NCBI RefSeq assembly: GCF_014199255.1
Contig: NZ_JACIJF010000018.1
Coordinates: 1 to 60,999, forward strand
Reading direction: 5' to 3'
Source of the DNA: Sphingomonas xinjiangensis
GTDB lineage: Bacteria; Pseudomonadota; Alphaproteobacteria; Sphingomonadales; Sphingomonadaceae
DNA: 60,999 nt
Part shown: positions 8,804 through 17,711 of the stretch, piece by piece
How the letters are laid out: each line of letters begins with the position of its first letter
How positions within the stretch are numbered: the first letter of the stretch is position 1
Made by a program: the position numbers and the translations under genes
The notes under the pieces: generated by a model
Seen by the model: only the letters and a program-made list of their open reading frames with translations
Told to the model about the DNA's origin: nothing
Databases searched by the model: none

Positions 8804-9259
8804 ATGCCGAGCCCGCATCTGCAGCCCATCTCGCCTCAGCCGATCTCTAAACGCGCTGAAGACTTACAGCCCTCCATTGCTGGGCTGCGGTTGCGATATT
8901 TGCTTGGTGCCGCGCTGCTCCTGATCATCGAGGCCGCGATTGCCCTGTTTCTCGATGATCCGATAATACGCCCGTACGGTGGTGACAGCTTGGCCGTAGT
9001 GCTGGTGTATTTGGTCATCCGAGGCGCAACGCGGTTGGGATCGATCGCTTCAGTGCTCTGCGCCCTTGCCACCGCCTTCGCCATTGAGGTCTCGCAGTGG
9101 TACCATTTCGTCGAGGTAATTGGCCTCGGACGAAATCCGGTAGTCAGAGCGGTGCTGGGCACCGGCTTCGATCCGCGGGATTTTCTAGCCTATTCCGCCG
9201 GTGCCGGAGCCGTTCTGATCTTGGAGCATCTTTTCAGGGCAAGAAGGGCAACGAACTGA
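8804..9259 (+). CDS. DUF2809 family membrane protein
   Basis: 151 residues. After a polar N-terminus of about 28 residues come four hydrophobic segments (LGAALLLIIEAAIALFL, SLAVVLVYLVI, IASVLCALATAFAIEV and AYSAGAGAVLILEHLF). The features FDDP-like LDDPIIRPYGGD, SVLCALATAFAIEVSQ and GFDPRDFLAYSAG fit the DUF2809 family of small inner-membrane proteins of unknown function. The ATG at 8804 is preceded by a weak AGGT site. It stands alone between copies of a diverged repeat, and its nearest neighbours point away from it or toward its 3' end. Confidence 0.8.
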   Translation: MPSPHLQPISPQPISKRAEDLQPSIAGLRLRYLLGAALLLIIEAAIALFLDDPIIRPYGGDSLAVVLVYLVIRGATRLGSIASVLCALATAFAIEVSQWYHFVEVIGLGRNPVVRAVLGTGFDPRDFLAYSAGAGAVLILEHLFRARRATN

Positions 9260-9280
9260 GTTTTACGCGCTGTGGCTAAG

Positions 9281-9356
9281 CGCCAGTAGCTGCCGCTCCG
9301 AGCCCCTCCCCTGCTCCCGTAAGCTGCCGTCCATTCAAGTTAGGGTTCTGCAGGTC
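9281..9356 (+). repeat. diverged dispersed repeat, copy B
   Basis: Direct counterpart of the copy near 8377-8461: GCGCCAGTAGCTGCC, CCCTCCCCTGCT, TAAGCTGCCGT, ATTCA and TGCAGG appear in the same order and spacing. It begins about 20 bases after the DUF2809 stop. Confidence 0.5.
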
Positions 9357-9380
9357 AGACGTTGGTGTCGCGTGGATAGC

Positions 9381-9400
9381 GGAATGGCCGCTTTTGGGTC
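9381..9400 (+). repeat. GAATGGCCG-type intergenic repeat, copy 1
   Basis: GGAATGGCCGCTTTTGGGTC. Near-identical cores occur at 15041-15060 and 16241-16259, always between genes. Similar short motifs are scattered through sphingomonad intergenic DNA as far as I know; function unknown. Confidence 0.55.
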
Positions 9401-9517
9401 AATTCGGCCCTCATACAATGAGTGGAACACGGCGTCGCTGGAGTCTTTCAGGAAATTTGATGACAGCTAGTCGCGTCCGCGGTTAAGATCCTATCCTAAG
9501 CCCGCGTCCTCCCGACG

Positions 9518-12052
9518 TTACAGCTCACGTAGCGCAGCTGCTGGGCGAGCGCGGAGCACAGGCATACTTCCGGCCAGACCAACGACGATCGTCACGAGCG
9601 CACCAGATGCCAATGTTAAAAGGACGACACTCCAGTTCGGCAACCATACGAAGTCGAAAAGCTGCGTGACAACGTACCAGCCGCCGGCTGTTCCGATGGC
9701 CAGAGCGACGGCGCTCATGATCGCCGACAGCATGGCATATTCGATCGCCTGCAACGTCAGCACCTGTAGTCGAGTGGCACCAAGCACCTTCAGAATCACG
9801 GCGTCGTAGGTTCGCGCGGCGCGGGCGGCTGCGATCGCGCCGATTAGGACGGCCACACCGGCCAGAACCGCCACTCCGGCGGCCGCGGCTATGGCAGTCG
9901 CCATCTGCCCCACGACCGCTTGTACCTGTGCGAGAACGCCACCCACCTCGATGACCGAGGTGGACGGGAAGCGCGGCAGCAAGGCATGCGTTACCGCTGG
10001 GGTTTGGCTCGCGGGCATGTCGATGGTTGCCGCTAAATTGTGTGGAACGTCAGCCAGGGCGCCAGGGGAGAAGACCAGCACGAAGTTGAAGCCCAGGGTA
10101 TCCCAAGCGATGCGCCGGAAGGATGCGACCGTCGCGTCCCGTTCCAGCCCCAATACCGAAACGGTAAGCCGGTCCCCAATCTTCAGGTTCAGCGATTTAG
10201 CTAGCCGTTCGTCGACAGAGACGAGCGCCCGTCGGCCCTCGGCTGGGGTCCACCATCGACCAGCCGACAACGTGCTGCCTGGAGGCAGCCCTTCTGCGAA
10301 TGTAAGTCCACGCTCACCACGTAGCGCCCAAGCCTCCTCAGGGATCACCTTTAGGTCGGCAACGCGGGTGGAGCCATAGGCAGTAATTTTTCCCCGCATG
10401 AGCGGCACCGCGTCGACCTTGGCCCCCGGTGCTGAACGCTCCACAGTGCGACGGAATTCGGCCTCGCGCTCGGCGGGAACATCGAGTGCAAAGAGTGCAG
10501 GCGCTCGTTCGGGTACGCTGCGCTGGATGTTGCCGTCCAGGCTGGTGCGAATGGCGGCAAGAAGCACGAAGAGCGTGAGACCGAGACCAAGCGCCACCAC
10601 TAACGCTACCGTTTTCGAACCGGGTCTATGAAGGCCCGCAACCGCAAGTCGCAGCAGCGGCCGGCGGAAATGAGGGAGACGAGCTGCGGCCCCGCGGATC
10701 CCAAGGCCGATTACCACCAAAAGCAGCAGGGTCACCGAAGTCGCGAGCAGAAAGCTTGCCGTGAACCAGGGGCGATCGCTCGAAGCGAGCGCCAAGGCAA
10801 TGACGACAGCCGCCGCACCAGCGATCCAGCGCCAGGCGGTCCATCCGCCCGACCGCATGTCGGTCGTTGATCGCAGGAGTGACGCTGCAGGAACGCGCGC
10901 GGCAGTCACAAGGGCGGGAGCGCAGAACGCCAATGCGATGAGGAAGCCATAGGCGGCGGCAAGCGCGAGCGGAACGGGCTCCAGCGCGGAGCCAGGGGCA
11001 ATCGGGAGAACCGCACCAGCCAGCGAACTGAGCAGCGGCGTTGCCGCAACCCCCGCGAGTAAACCAAGAGCAACGCCGACAAGGGCGACAGCCGAAACCT
11101 GAATAAGGTAGATGCGAGTAACGATGCCGGACGTCCCTCCGAGCACCTTGAGCATTGCGATGCTTGAGCGGCGCTGGTTGAGATAAGATGATACGCCACC
11201 GCCCACCCCAACCCCCGCGATCACGAGGGCCGAGAGCCCAACCAAGGTCAGAAACTCACCCATTCGCGTGATGAAGCGGCTGGCGCCGGGCGAAGCACGA
11301 TCGCGCGTTCGCGTCTCCCACCCTGCCGCAGGGAACGCTTTCTCGAAACGGCTGATGACGGCAGCGGGATCAAGTTGAGCCAAAGCCACTCGAACTCTGG
11401 TCTCATAGAGACTGCCCGGCTGAACCAGCTCCGTGCGGCGCAGACCGGCCATAGACACAAGCGCAACAGGACCGAGTGTGAAGCCCTCGCTAAGCCGGTC
11501 CGGCTCCTCGCCGATGATCCCGCCAACGAGGAAACTGGCCATTCCAACACGGAGCTTGTCGCGTGACTTCAGGCCTAGCCGCTCGGCCAGAGCTTTGCCG
11601 ATCCAGATCTCTCCATCCTCCGGAGCACGCACGGTACTCCCGTCCGACAGGGTAAGCCTGCCGTAGAGGGGATAAGCCTGATCCACTGCCTTCAATTGGA
11701 TGGGCGCCGTATCGCCGCTGACAGTAACAGCCATGGACTGCATTCGAACGGTTTCCGAGACGCGGCCGAAGGCTCGCAGCGCGCCGACCTCTTCGGGGTC
11801 GGCGCCTCGCTGCGATACCGAAAACTCAGCGTCGCCCCCTAAAAGCACCTGGCCTTGCGCCCCAAGCTCCCGAGTTATGGCGGACGCCAGGCTTCCGATC
11901 GCCGCCAAGGCGCCCACGCCGAGGAAGAGGCACACGAGCAGCAGCCTCAGGCCGCGGAAGCGTAGCGACAGCTCCCGCCGGGCAAGCGTCAAGGCAATGG
12001 CCCACTGGCTCAAGCGAGACGTCCGTCGACCAGCTCGAGGGTTCGGTCGCAT
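9518..12052 (-). CDS. ybbP: ABC transporter permease, FtsX/YbbP family
   Basis: 844 residues with the duplicated FtsX arrangement: an N-terminal transmembrane helix (about 34-54), a large periplasmic domain, a three-helix FtsX block (about 265-385), a central helix pair, a second periplasmic domain, and a final three-helix block (about 715-840, ending PVLRARPAAALREL). This matches YbbP-type permeases rather than four-helix MacB. It works with the ATPase encoded immediately upstream. The ATG at 12052 would overlap the ATPase gene by 43 bases; a TTG at 12013, which overlaps the ATPase TGA by four bases (TTGA), is an attractive alternative and keeps the first helix. The substrate of this exporter class is not established. 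Confidence 0.93.
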   Translation of the reverse strand: MRPNPRAGRRTSRLSQWAIALTLARRELSLRFRGLRLLLVCLFLGVGALAAIGSLASAITRELGAQGQVLLGGDAEFSVSQRGADPEEVGALRAFGRVSETVRMQSMAVTVSGDTAPIQLKAVDQAYPLYGRLTLSDGSTVRAPEDGEIWIGKALAERLGLKSRDKLRVGMASFLVGGIIGEEPDRLSEGFTLGPVALVSMAGLRRTELVQPGSLYETRVRVALAQLDPAAVISRFEKAFPAAGWETRTRDRASPGASRFITRMGEFLTLVGLSALVIAGVGVGGGVSSYLNQRRSSIAMLKVLGGTSGIVTRIYLIQVSAVALVGVALGLLAGVAATPLLSSLAGAVLPIAPGSALEPVPLALAAAYGFLIALAFCAPALVTAARVPAASLLRSTTDMRSGGWTAWRWIAGAAAVVIALALASSDRPWFTASFLLATSVTLLLLVVIGLGIRGAAARLPHFRRPLLRLAVAGLHRPGSKTVALVVALGLGLTLFVLLAAIRTSLDGNIQRSVPERAPALFALDVPAEREAEFRRTVERSAPGAKVDAVPLMRGKITAYGSTRVADLKVIPEEAWALRGERGLTFAEGLPPGSTLSAGRWWTPAEGRRALVSVDERLAKSLNLKIGDRLTVSVLGLERDATVASFRRIAWDTLGFNFVLVFSPGALADVPHNLAATIDMPASQTPAVTHALLPRFPSTSVIEVGGVLAQVQAVVGQMATAIAAAAGVAVLAGVAVLIGAIAAARAARTYDAVILKVLGATRLQVLTLQAIEYAMLSAIMSAVALAIGTAGGWYVVTQLFDFVWLPNWSVVLLTLASGALVTIVVGLAGSMPVLRARPAAALREL

Positions 12053-12681
12053 CGACGTGCAAGCGCAGGATCATGCGTGATAATCACGAGGCTTGCGTCA
12101 GCGGCACGTTGCCGCTCAAACAGCAGGTCGACGATCCTGGCCCCAGTAACGGCGTCAAGGTTGCCGGTCGGCTCATCGGCGAAGACCAACGACGGGCGGG
12201 GGGCAAGCGCCCGCGCTATCGCGACACGTTGCTGCTCTCCTCCTGAGAGCTGAGCCGGGTAATGATTGGTCCGGTGACCCAAGCCGACGGCGATAAGCTC
12301 GTCTTCAGCCAGCGCTGAAGCGTGAGCAATCCCGGCCAACTCCAATGGCACCGCGACATTCTCGCGCGCCGTCATGGTCGGAAACAGGTGAAAGGCTTGC
12401 AACACGATGCCAATACGTCCCCGACGCGCAATTGCGAGCGCGTCCTCGTCCAACGTCGTGAAGTCTAATCCCGCGACCTGTACGCTCCCGCTCGTTGCGC
12501 GCTCAAGCCCGGAGAGCACGGCCAAAAGAGAAGACTTTCCCGACCCTGAAGCGCCCAATAGGGCGACGCTCTCGCCGCGCGCGACGTCCAGATCGATCCC
12601 GCGCAGGATTCCGATCGGCTCGGCAGCACCCAGGGTCAGCCTTACATCGCGAGCCGAGATGACCATATCGGGTGCAGTCAT
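12010..12681 (-). CDS. ybbA: ABC transporter ATP-binding protein, YbbA/LolD type
   Basis: 223 residues. Walker A GASGSGKSSLL, signature LSGGEQQRVAIARAL, and Walker B LVFADEPTGNLD are all intact, with the H-loop in VIITHDPALA. It energises the adjacent YbbP-like permease. The order tesA divergent to ybbA-ybbP is the same as in Escherichia coli and many proteobacteria, supporting the assignment. The ATG at 12681 overlaps the ATG of the divergent tesA-like gene; Met6 (12666) is an alternative start that would free a few bases between them. Confidence 0.95.
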   Translation of the reverse strand: MTAPDMVISARDVRLTLGAAEPIGILRGIDLDVARGESVALLGASGSGKSSLLAVLSGLERATSGSVQVAGLDFTTLDEDALAIARRGRIGIVLQAFHLFPTMTARENVAVPLELAGIAHASALAEDELIAVGLGHRTNHYPAQLSGGEQQRVAIARALAPRPSLVFADEPTGNLDAVTGARIVDLLFERQRAADASLVIITHDPALARRCDRTLELVDGRLA

Positions 12682-13444
12682 GAGCGGAAGCGGAGTGGAA
12701 GTGGTAAAGGCATCGCGATCTTATGCATGCTGTGGAGTGATCCTCCAAGCTGCCCTGCTCCTGAGTGCCTGCGGAGACGGAGCGAACGACGTCCTGGTGC
12801 CCAACCAGTCGGCAACCTCCGCTTCGGAGACGCAGGCCAGAACCACCACCGACATTCCGGTTTCAGGACCCAAGCGGACGGTGCTGGCGTTTGGGGACAG
12901 CCTTTATGCCGGCTATCGCCTGAAGCGCGGCGAGAGTTTGCCAGATGCTGTTCAGGCTCAGCTGCGATCTCACGGCATCGATGCGTCGATCGTTAACGCC
13001 GGCGTTTCGAGCGACACCACAGCCGGAGGCCGCCGACGGCTTGCCTACACGCTTGATCGCCTAAAAACCGCTCCCGATCTCGTCCTGCTGGGATTAGGCG
13101 GAAACGACGTGCTGCGTCAGGTTGATCCCGTCGAGACCCGCGCCAACCTGGCGGCGATGCTCGACGAGTTGGACAAGAGAAAAATCCCCGTGGTGCTTAC
13201 GGGGATGCTGGCTCCGCCGAACCTTGGGCCTGAATTCGCGGCTCGCTTTAATGCGATCTGGCCGGACCTCGCGCGGAAGCACGAAGCCGCGCTCTACCCC
13301 TTCATCCTTGAAGGCGTGATCGGCAAGCGAGCACTGATGTTGCAGGATGGTGTTCATCCCAATGCGCGGGGAGTGACAATCATCGCCAACCGGCTGACCC
13401 CGATTGTGGAAAAGCGGTTGGAGCAGTTGGAGAGATCCCGCTGA
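12680..13444 (+). CDS. tesA: arylesterase / GDSL-type lipase, TesA-like lipoprotein
   Basis: 254 residues. The N-terminus has a hydrophobic stretch ending LLLSACGDG, a good lipobox, so a lipid anchor is predicted. The SGNH hydrolase blocks are present: block I VLAFGDSLYAGY (Ser nucleophile), block II Gly in VNAGVSSDTTAGG, block III LGGNDVLR and block V DGVHPNARG (Asp and His). It hydrolyses acyl and aryl esters. The frame is open upstream across the ATPase gene but that part is antisense. The divergent ybbA-ybbP pair is the conserved neighbour. Confidence 0.92.
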   Translation: MSGSGVEVVKASRSYACCGVILQAALLLSACGDGANDVLVPNQSATSASETQARTTTDIPVSGPKRTVLAFGDSLYAGYRLKRGESLPDAVQAQLRSHGIDASIVNAGVSSDTTAGGRRRLAYTLDRLKTAPDLVLLGLGGNDVLRQVDPVETRANLAAMLDELDKRKIPVVLTGMLAPPNLGPEFAARFNAIWPDLARKHEAALYPFILEGVIGKRALMLQDGVHPNARGVTIIANRLTPIVEKRLEQLERSR

Positions 13445-13698
13445 TGCCCCACCTCGCTGGCTGAGGCCTCTTCAGATCACATGCTGGAGTTGAGCTAAGG
13501 GAGAGTTTCGGCAAGGGCACCATCCGCTCTCAAACGGGCCGGTTGAGGGGATAAGTGCGCGAAAGTCTGGGGGGGTCGTGATGAACGAAGGTAGGTCGAG
13601 AAGCCGGGGGAGGTGAACGGTTGAGCGGGGCAACTCGCGCTAGGCTGACCAGCACGTACCTTGAGCGAAGGAGAGGTTCGGCGGAATAGGTCTTACAG
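13445..13698. other. intergenic, convergent
   Basis: 254 bases between the convergent tesA-like and GFOR-like genes. It is G-rich, with a run of seven G near 13571, and holds no credible gene. No clear T-tailed hairpin was found. Confidence 0.35.
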
Positions 13699-14922
13699 TC
13701 AACCGAGCATGCTACCATCCGACGCTAAACCAACCGTGCGCCCAGTCCTTGCAGACGCATAGATCGCCTCGATTAGTCGCAAGTCACGCAGGCCCATTTC
13801 CCCAGGCGTTTTGATAGCGGTATTGTCGCGAACCGCGTTAGCGAAGTGGTCGAGTTGGCGCGCGAACTGGACGTCGGGATCCCCCGGCGTGAACTCTCGC
13901 CCATCGCGACTCTCGATGCGCATCTTCTGCCCAGCATAGCTGGTCGCCGGATCCATGATCAGGGCTCCGTCGGTACCGCGCACCTGCGCGAAGTTCGTGC
14001 CTGCAGAGTCATAGGATGTTGCCAGTTGCGCCACCGCGCCGGATGGGAACAGCCATTGCGACGAAACATGGGCGAAGATCTCCGCAAAGCGAGCGTCTCC
14101 AGCGGGACGGAACGCCGTGGCGCTGATCCGCTGGGGCATTTCGCCGGTGAGGTACAATGCGGCTTGAAGTCCGTAGATCCCATAATCCTCGAGCGGACCG
14201 CCGCCTGCTAGCGCGCGACTGGTTCGCCAGTTCTCGCCTGGGCTGGTCGGTCCCATGCGATAGGACTGCTCAGTGCGCACCAGCCTGATAGTCCCGATTG
14301 CCTTCTGCTCCATCAACCTCATGGCTTCCAGGTTGTACGGCTCGAAATGAGAACGATAGGCAATCATCAGCTTGCGCTTGGCCCTGCGACCTGCAGCGAT
14401 CATCCGTTCGCAATCGGCACTCGAAAGGGCCATCGGCTTCTCGCACAACACGTGCTTCCCAGCCGCAAAGCCGCGGATTGCCCACTCGGCATGGAGGCCC
14501 GTCGGCAGGACGATGTACACCGCGTCGATGCGCTTGTCGGACGCAATCTTTTCAAATGCCTCGTAGGAGTGGCGTGCGTCAGTCGGGACGCCGTAGGCGT
14601 CACCCACACGACGCAGCTTCTCAGGATTTCCCGACACAATCGCAGCGATATGTGCTCGCTCTGCTTGCGCGAACCGCGGCATCATCTGATTAAGTGCGTA
14701 ACCGCCAAGGCCCACGATCGCGAACCCGACGCTGTCTGAGCGTATCCTGCGATCAGGGGCTGAGGGAAGCCGCGCGCCATCCGGCAAGGGCTGCCCCTTC
14801 AGACGTGCGCTGCCGCCGGCCTGTGCAAGGGTTGCGGCGGAGTCTGTGGTCACGGCCAGCGACGCGGCGGCAAGGCTACTCCCGGCAACAAACCCTCTTC
14901 GCGTAAAGACTCGAGTGACCAT
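13699..14922 (-). CDS. Tat-exported Gfo/Idh/MocA oxidoreductase, glucose-fructose-oxidoreductase-like
   Basis: 407 residues from the ATG at 14922, which has AGGAGG six bases upstream; an open extension to 14970 lacks that support. The N-terminus TRRGFVAGSSLAAASLAV is a twin-arginine signal. A Rossmann motif VGLGGYALNQ follows, then CEKPMALS (the EKP motif with the catalytic-site Lys) and AYRSHFEPYN. The length, Tat signal and linker resemble Zymomonas glucose-fructose oxidoreductase, a periplasmic enzyme with tightly bound NADP. The actual sugar substrate cannot be read from sequence. A second Gfo-family gene starts 225 bases away in divergent orientation. Confidence 0.88.
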   Translation of the reverse strand: MVTRVFTRRGFVAGSSLAAASLAVTTDSAATLAQAGGSARLKGQPLPDGARLPSAPDRRIRSDSVGFAIVGLGGYALNQMMPRFAQAERAHIAAIVSGNPEKLRRVGDAYGVPTDARHSYEAFEKIASDKRIDAVYIVLPTGLHAEWAIRGFAAGKHVLCEKPMALSSADCERMIAAGRRAKRKLMIAYRSHFEPYNLEAMRLMEQKAIGTIRLVRTEQSYRMGPTSPGENWRTSRALAGGGPLEDYGIYGLQAALYLTGEMPQRISATAFRPAGDARFAEIFAHVSSQWLFPSGAVAQLATSYDSAGTNFAQVRGTDGALIMDPATSYAGQKMRIESRDGREFTPGDPDVQFARQLDHFANAVRDNTAIKTPGEMGLRDLRLIEAIYASARTGRTVGLASDGSMLG

Positions 14923-15040
14923 GAGCGCCTCCTGTTCGAGCAAGACGGTTCTTACGCGCTTTTTCAGCAATGTTCGATCCGTAGCGGACGACCGGCCGGT
15001 AATACCTGACGGCCGATGTTAGGGAGCCGAGAGGTCGGCC

Positions 15041-15060
15041 TGAATGGCCGATTGTGGGTC
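15041..15060 (+). repeat. GAATGGCCG-type intergenic repeat, copy 2
   Basis: TGAATGGCCGATTGTGGGTC in the divergent space between two Gfo/Idh/MocA genes. It is the same over 18 bases as the copy at 16241-16259 and close to that at 9381-9400. Confidence 0.55.
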
Positions 15061-15146
15061 GCCCCGACAATCGGTTGTCGTGAGCGCAATGGCGAAGATA
15101 TCACTGTCCGGCAGAAACGGCGTCGTGCCGACCGAGGATTGAAGAT

Positions 15147-16040
15147 ATGCGCGTGCTCCTGATCGGAATGGGCGACATCGCTCGCAAGGCGTATCTTCCG
15201 GTGCTGTCCAGGCGAGGCGATCTCGATATTCACCTCGCAACGCGAGATGAAGCCGTCCTCGATGAGGTTGGCCGCTCATTCCAGATCGCGCATCGGCACA
15301 CCAGCGTAATCGGGGCGCTTGCCGTCACTTCGTTCGACGCCGCCTTCGTCCACGCGGCCACGCTGGCACATGGAGAACTCGTCAAGCTCCTTATCGAGCG
15401 AGGTGTTCCGACCTTCGTCGATAAACCGCTCGCAGATAACCTCGGCGAGGTCGAGGCGCTCGTTGCCTTAGCCACGCAGCGTGCAACACCGCTCGTGGTC
15501 GGCTTCAACCGGCGATACGCGCCGGACTATGTCGCCCTACACGGCATCGACGCGGACCTCATCATCATGGAGAAGCACCGCTACCGGCAACCCGACGTAC
15601 CGCGCCGGGTCATCTTCGATGACTTCATCCATGTTGTCGATACGCTGCTTTCCCTCGCCCCTGGGCCAGTCCATCGGCGCAACATCGAAACTCATGTCGT
15701 GGACGGGCTGCTTCACACGATCACCCTCACGCTGGCAGGCGACGTGTTTACTGCCATCGGCACGATGCATCGTAACAGCGGGCTCGATGAGGAATGTCTG
15801 GACGTCATTGGTGGTGGGGCACGCCACACCGTGCTGAACCTTGCTGATCGCATCGAAGCGAGCGGGACACGAAGCCTGCATCGACGGGCCGACTGGATTT
15901 CGGTGGGACGGCAACGAGGCTTTGAGGCGATGTGCGACGATTTCCTGCTTGCAGCGCGCGAGCGCAGGCGGGTCGATGCAGCCGCTATTCTGGCGACGCA
16001 TGAGATATGTGAGGCCATCGTCCGCCATACGGAGATCTGA
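15147..16040 (+). CDS. Gfo/Idh/MocA family oxidoreductase
   Basis: 297 residues, cytoplasmic, with no signal peptide. It has an N-terminal NAD(P)-binding motif (LLIGMGDIARKAYLP), a FVDKPLADN motif corresponding to the family EKP motif, and VVGFNRRYAPDY, where related enzymes bind substrate. The C-terminal beta-sheet domain is short. It probably oxidises a sugar or inositol-like compound. It is divergent from the Tat-exported family member, and the intervening repeat copy sits in the presumed shared promoter region. Confidence 0.88.
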   Translation: MRVLLIGMGDIARKAYLPVLSRRGDLDIHLATRDEAVLDEVGRSFQIAHRHTSVIGALAVTSFDAAFVHAATLAHGELVKLLIERGVPTFVDKPLADNLGEVEALVALATQRATPLVVGFNRRYAPDYVALHGIDADLIIMEKHRYRQPDVPRRVIFDDFIHVVDTLLSLAPGPVHRRNIETHVVDGLLHTITLTLAGDVFTAIGTMHRNSGLDEECLDVIGGGARHTVLNLADRIEASGTRSLHRRADWISVGRQRGFEAMCDDFLLAARERRRVDAAAILATHEICEAIVRHTEI

Positions 16041-16409
16041 GTCTTCGGACGGCCTTCCAGGGCTTGTATGCTCGGGCGCATAGCGTGCATCCAGGAGTTC
16101 GCATGCGCCGTGTTTCTGCTCAGCGCACAAGCCCGCTTCATCATCAGACACGAGCACCGCGTCAGCGGCGACATGCAAAACGTTTAGCCGGGTGCCCACC
16201 TGAATGAGTGTCCGAAGCTGAGAAGCGGGTTAAGGCGCTGGAATGGCCGATTGTGGGTCTTCCCGGCCTGAGAAGGCTTTCTCTGATGTCCGTCGGGCGC
16301 GATCATATAGGGCGCTCTGGTCGTGAATGTTGGGGTTGGTGAATGCCAGCCCAGCTCGTCCTATCAACGGAGTGCCGAGATGATCGCGAACGGCGGCTAG
16401 GCCTCATTG
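16041..16409. other. intergenic with repeat copy
   Basis: 369 bases between the oxidoreductase and the 3' end of the nuclease gene. Apart from the GAATGGCCG repeat copy at 16241 nothing was recognised. A long minus-strand frame overlapping the oxidoreductase (to 16199) is an antisense shadow. Confidence 0.4.
16241..16259 (+). repeat. GAATGGCCG-type intergenic repeat, copy 3
   Basis: GAATGGCCGATTGTGGGTC, matching the copy at 15041-15060 over 18 bases. Confidence 0.55.
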
Positions 16410-17711
16410 TCAGTGGGTGGCTCGATAGTTCCTGATAGCGGCGAGAAAACGCGTGGAGATACCGGCCGCGCGATCGACCTCGTCGTGAGGCACATCTACC
16501 CCGTGCGCGGCCTTGTTGAGGATGCTGACGATGCTCATGAAGTCAATCGATGGAAGCAGCCGGAGCACATCCTCCGTGACACTGACCAGTTCGTTCAGGC
16601 TCATTGGGCGGTCAGCCACTATTCCGAGATCCTCGGCCAGCACACGCAGTTCTCGCTCGATGTCGATCCGCAGCTTCACCAGCGACATCATGGGGAAGTC
16701 GCGCGCCAAATCCTCTGCAGTAGGCAGAGCTGCGTGCAAGGGGGCGGGCAAGTTCTCGGACAGGGTGTAGTCGGCGACTCCCATCGGCTTTACGGAGTCG
16801 CGCAGCGCATATTCCACCACCACGGCGTTCTTGCCTTGGCACAGGATGATGCCGATCGTCGGTCTGTCATCGGCATGGCGCAGCAGATCGTCCACCGCAG
16901 AAAGGTAAAAGTTCATCTTGCCCGCGAACTCGGGTTTGAACTCCTCAATCTTCAACTCAACAACGACGAAGCAGCGCAGATGCAGGTGATAGAACAGCAG
17001 ATCTAAATAGTAATCCCGTCCAGCCACCTCAAGGTGATATTGGCTGCCGACGAAGGCGAAGCCCTTGCCCAGTTCGAGAATCAGCGAGCGTAGATGTTCG
17101 AGCAGGCTGCGCTCGAGCTCGCGCTCTGAGATGTCCGGGCCGAGTCCGAGGAAGTCGAAGCTGTAGGGATCCTTTATAAGTGCCTGAGCCAGATCGGACT
17201 GGGGTACTGGCAGAGTACGCGCAAAGTTCGTGATCGCCTTGCCCTGCCGACCAAAAAGGCCGCTGCTGACCTGATGATTGAGAACCTTCCGGCTCCAGCC
17301 ATGCACTCGCGCCTGCTCGCCATACCAGATACGCTGGACGGGATCTTTGAGCGCCTCAATCAGTGTGATCGCATGACCCCACGGCAATTGTGCAACAACC
17401 CGTTGCACAATCTCGCGGTCAGGAAAGGCTTCGGCCAGCGCCCGCATATATTTGAGATTTCGCGGCGAAAAACCAGTCATTTCTGGGAAGTCGCGCTTCA
17501 GGTCGGATGAAAGCCGATCGATGATCTTGGCACCCCAGCCAGCGCTCTCCTGACGGTCGAGAATGTCGCGACCGATTCCCCAATAGAGTAGGATCAGCTC
17601 CTCGTTGACGGCCAGCGCGGCCCTGAGCCGGGACGACCGGATCCGCTCCTTCAACGTATCCAGAAGCTGGACATACTCAGTCGATTCGTAAGGCGATGGT
17701 ACAGGGCGCAT
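16410..17711 (-). CDS. DUF1016 / YhcG-type PDDEXK nuclease with extra C-terminal domain
   Basis: 433 residues. Residues about 10-165 are the DUF1016 N-terminal helical domain (LILLYWGIGRDIL, FSPRNLKYMRAFA-like, PWGHAITLI, WYGEQARVHGWSR). Residues about 175-330 are the PDDEXK nuclease, with DYYLDLLFYH, FVVVELKIEEFKPE (the E-x-K) and YALRD. The family averages about 340 residues; here roughly 95 more follow (from RDFPMMSLVKLRI), helical and with a NKAAHG motif reminiscent of DUF4145/HEPN-like domains. YhcG proteins act on DNA or accompany restriction systems, but no methylase lies nearby. It stands alone and is probably horizontally acquired. Confidence 0.88.
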   Translation of the reverse strand: MRPVPSPYESTEYVQLLDTLKERIRSSRLRAALAVNEELILLYWGIGRDILDRQESAGWGAKIIDRLSSDLKRDFPEMTGFSPRNLKYMRALAEAFPDREIVQRVVAQLPWGHAITLIEALKDPVQRIWYGEQARVHGWSRKVLNHQVSSGLFGRQGKAITNFARTLPVPQSDLAQALIKDPYSFDFLGLGPDISERELERSLLEHLRSLILELGKGFAFVGSQYHLEVAGRDYYLDLLFYHLHLRCFVVVELKIEEFKPEFAGKMNFYLSAVDDLLRHADDRPTIGIILCQGKNAVVVEYALRDSVKPMGVADYTLSENLPAPLHAALPTAEDLARDFPMMSLVKLRIDIERELRVLAEDLGIVADRPMSLNELVSVTEDVLRLLPSIDFMSIVSILNKAAHGVDVPHDEVDRAAGISTRFLAAIRNYRATH

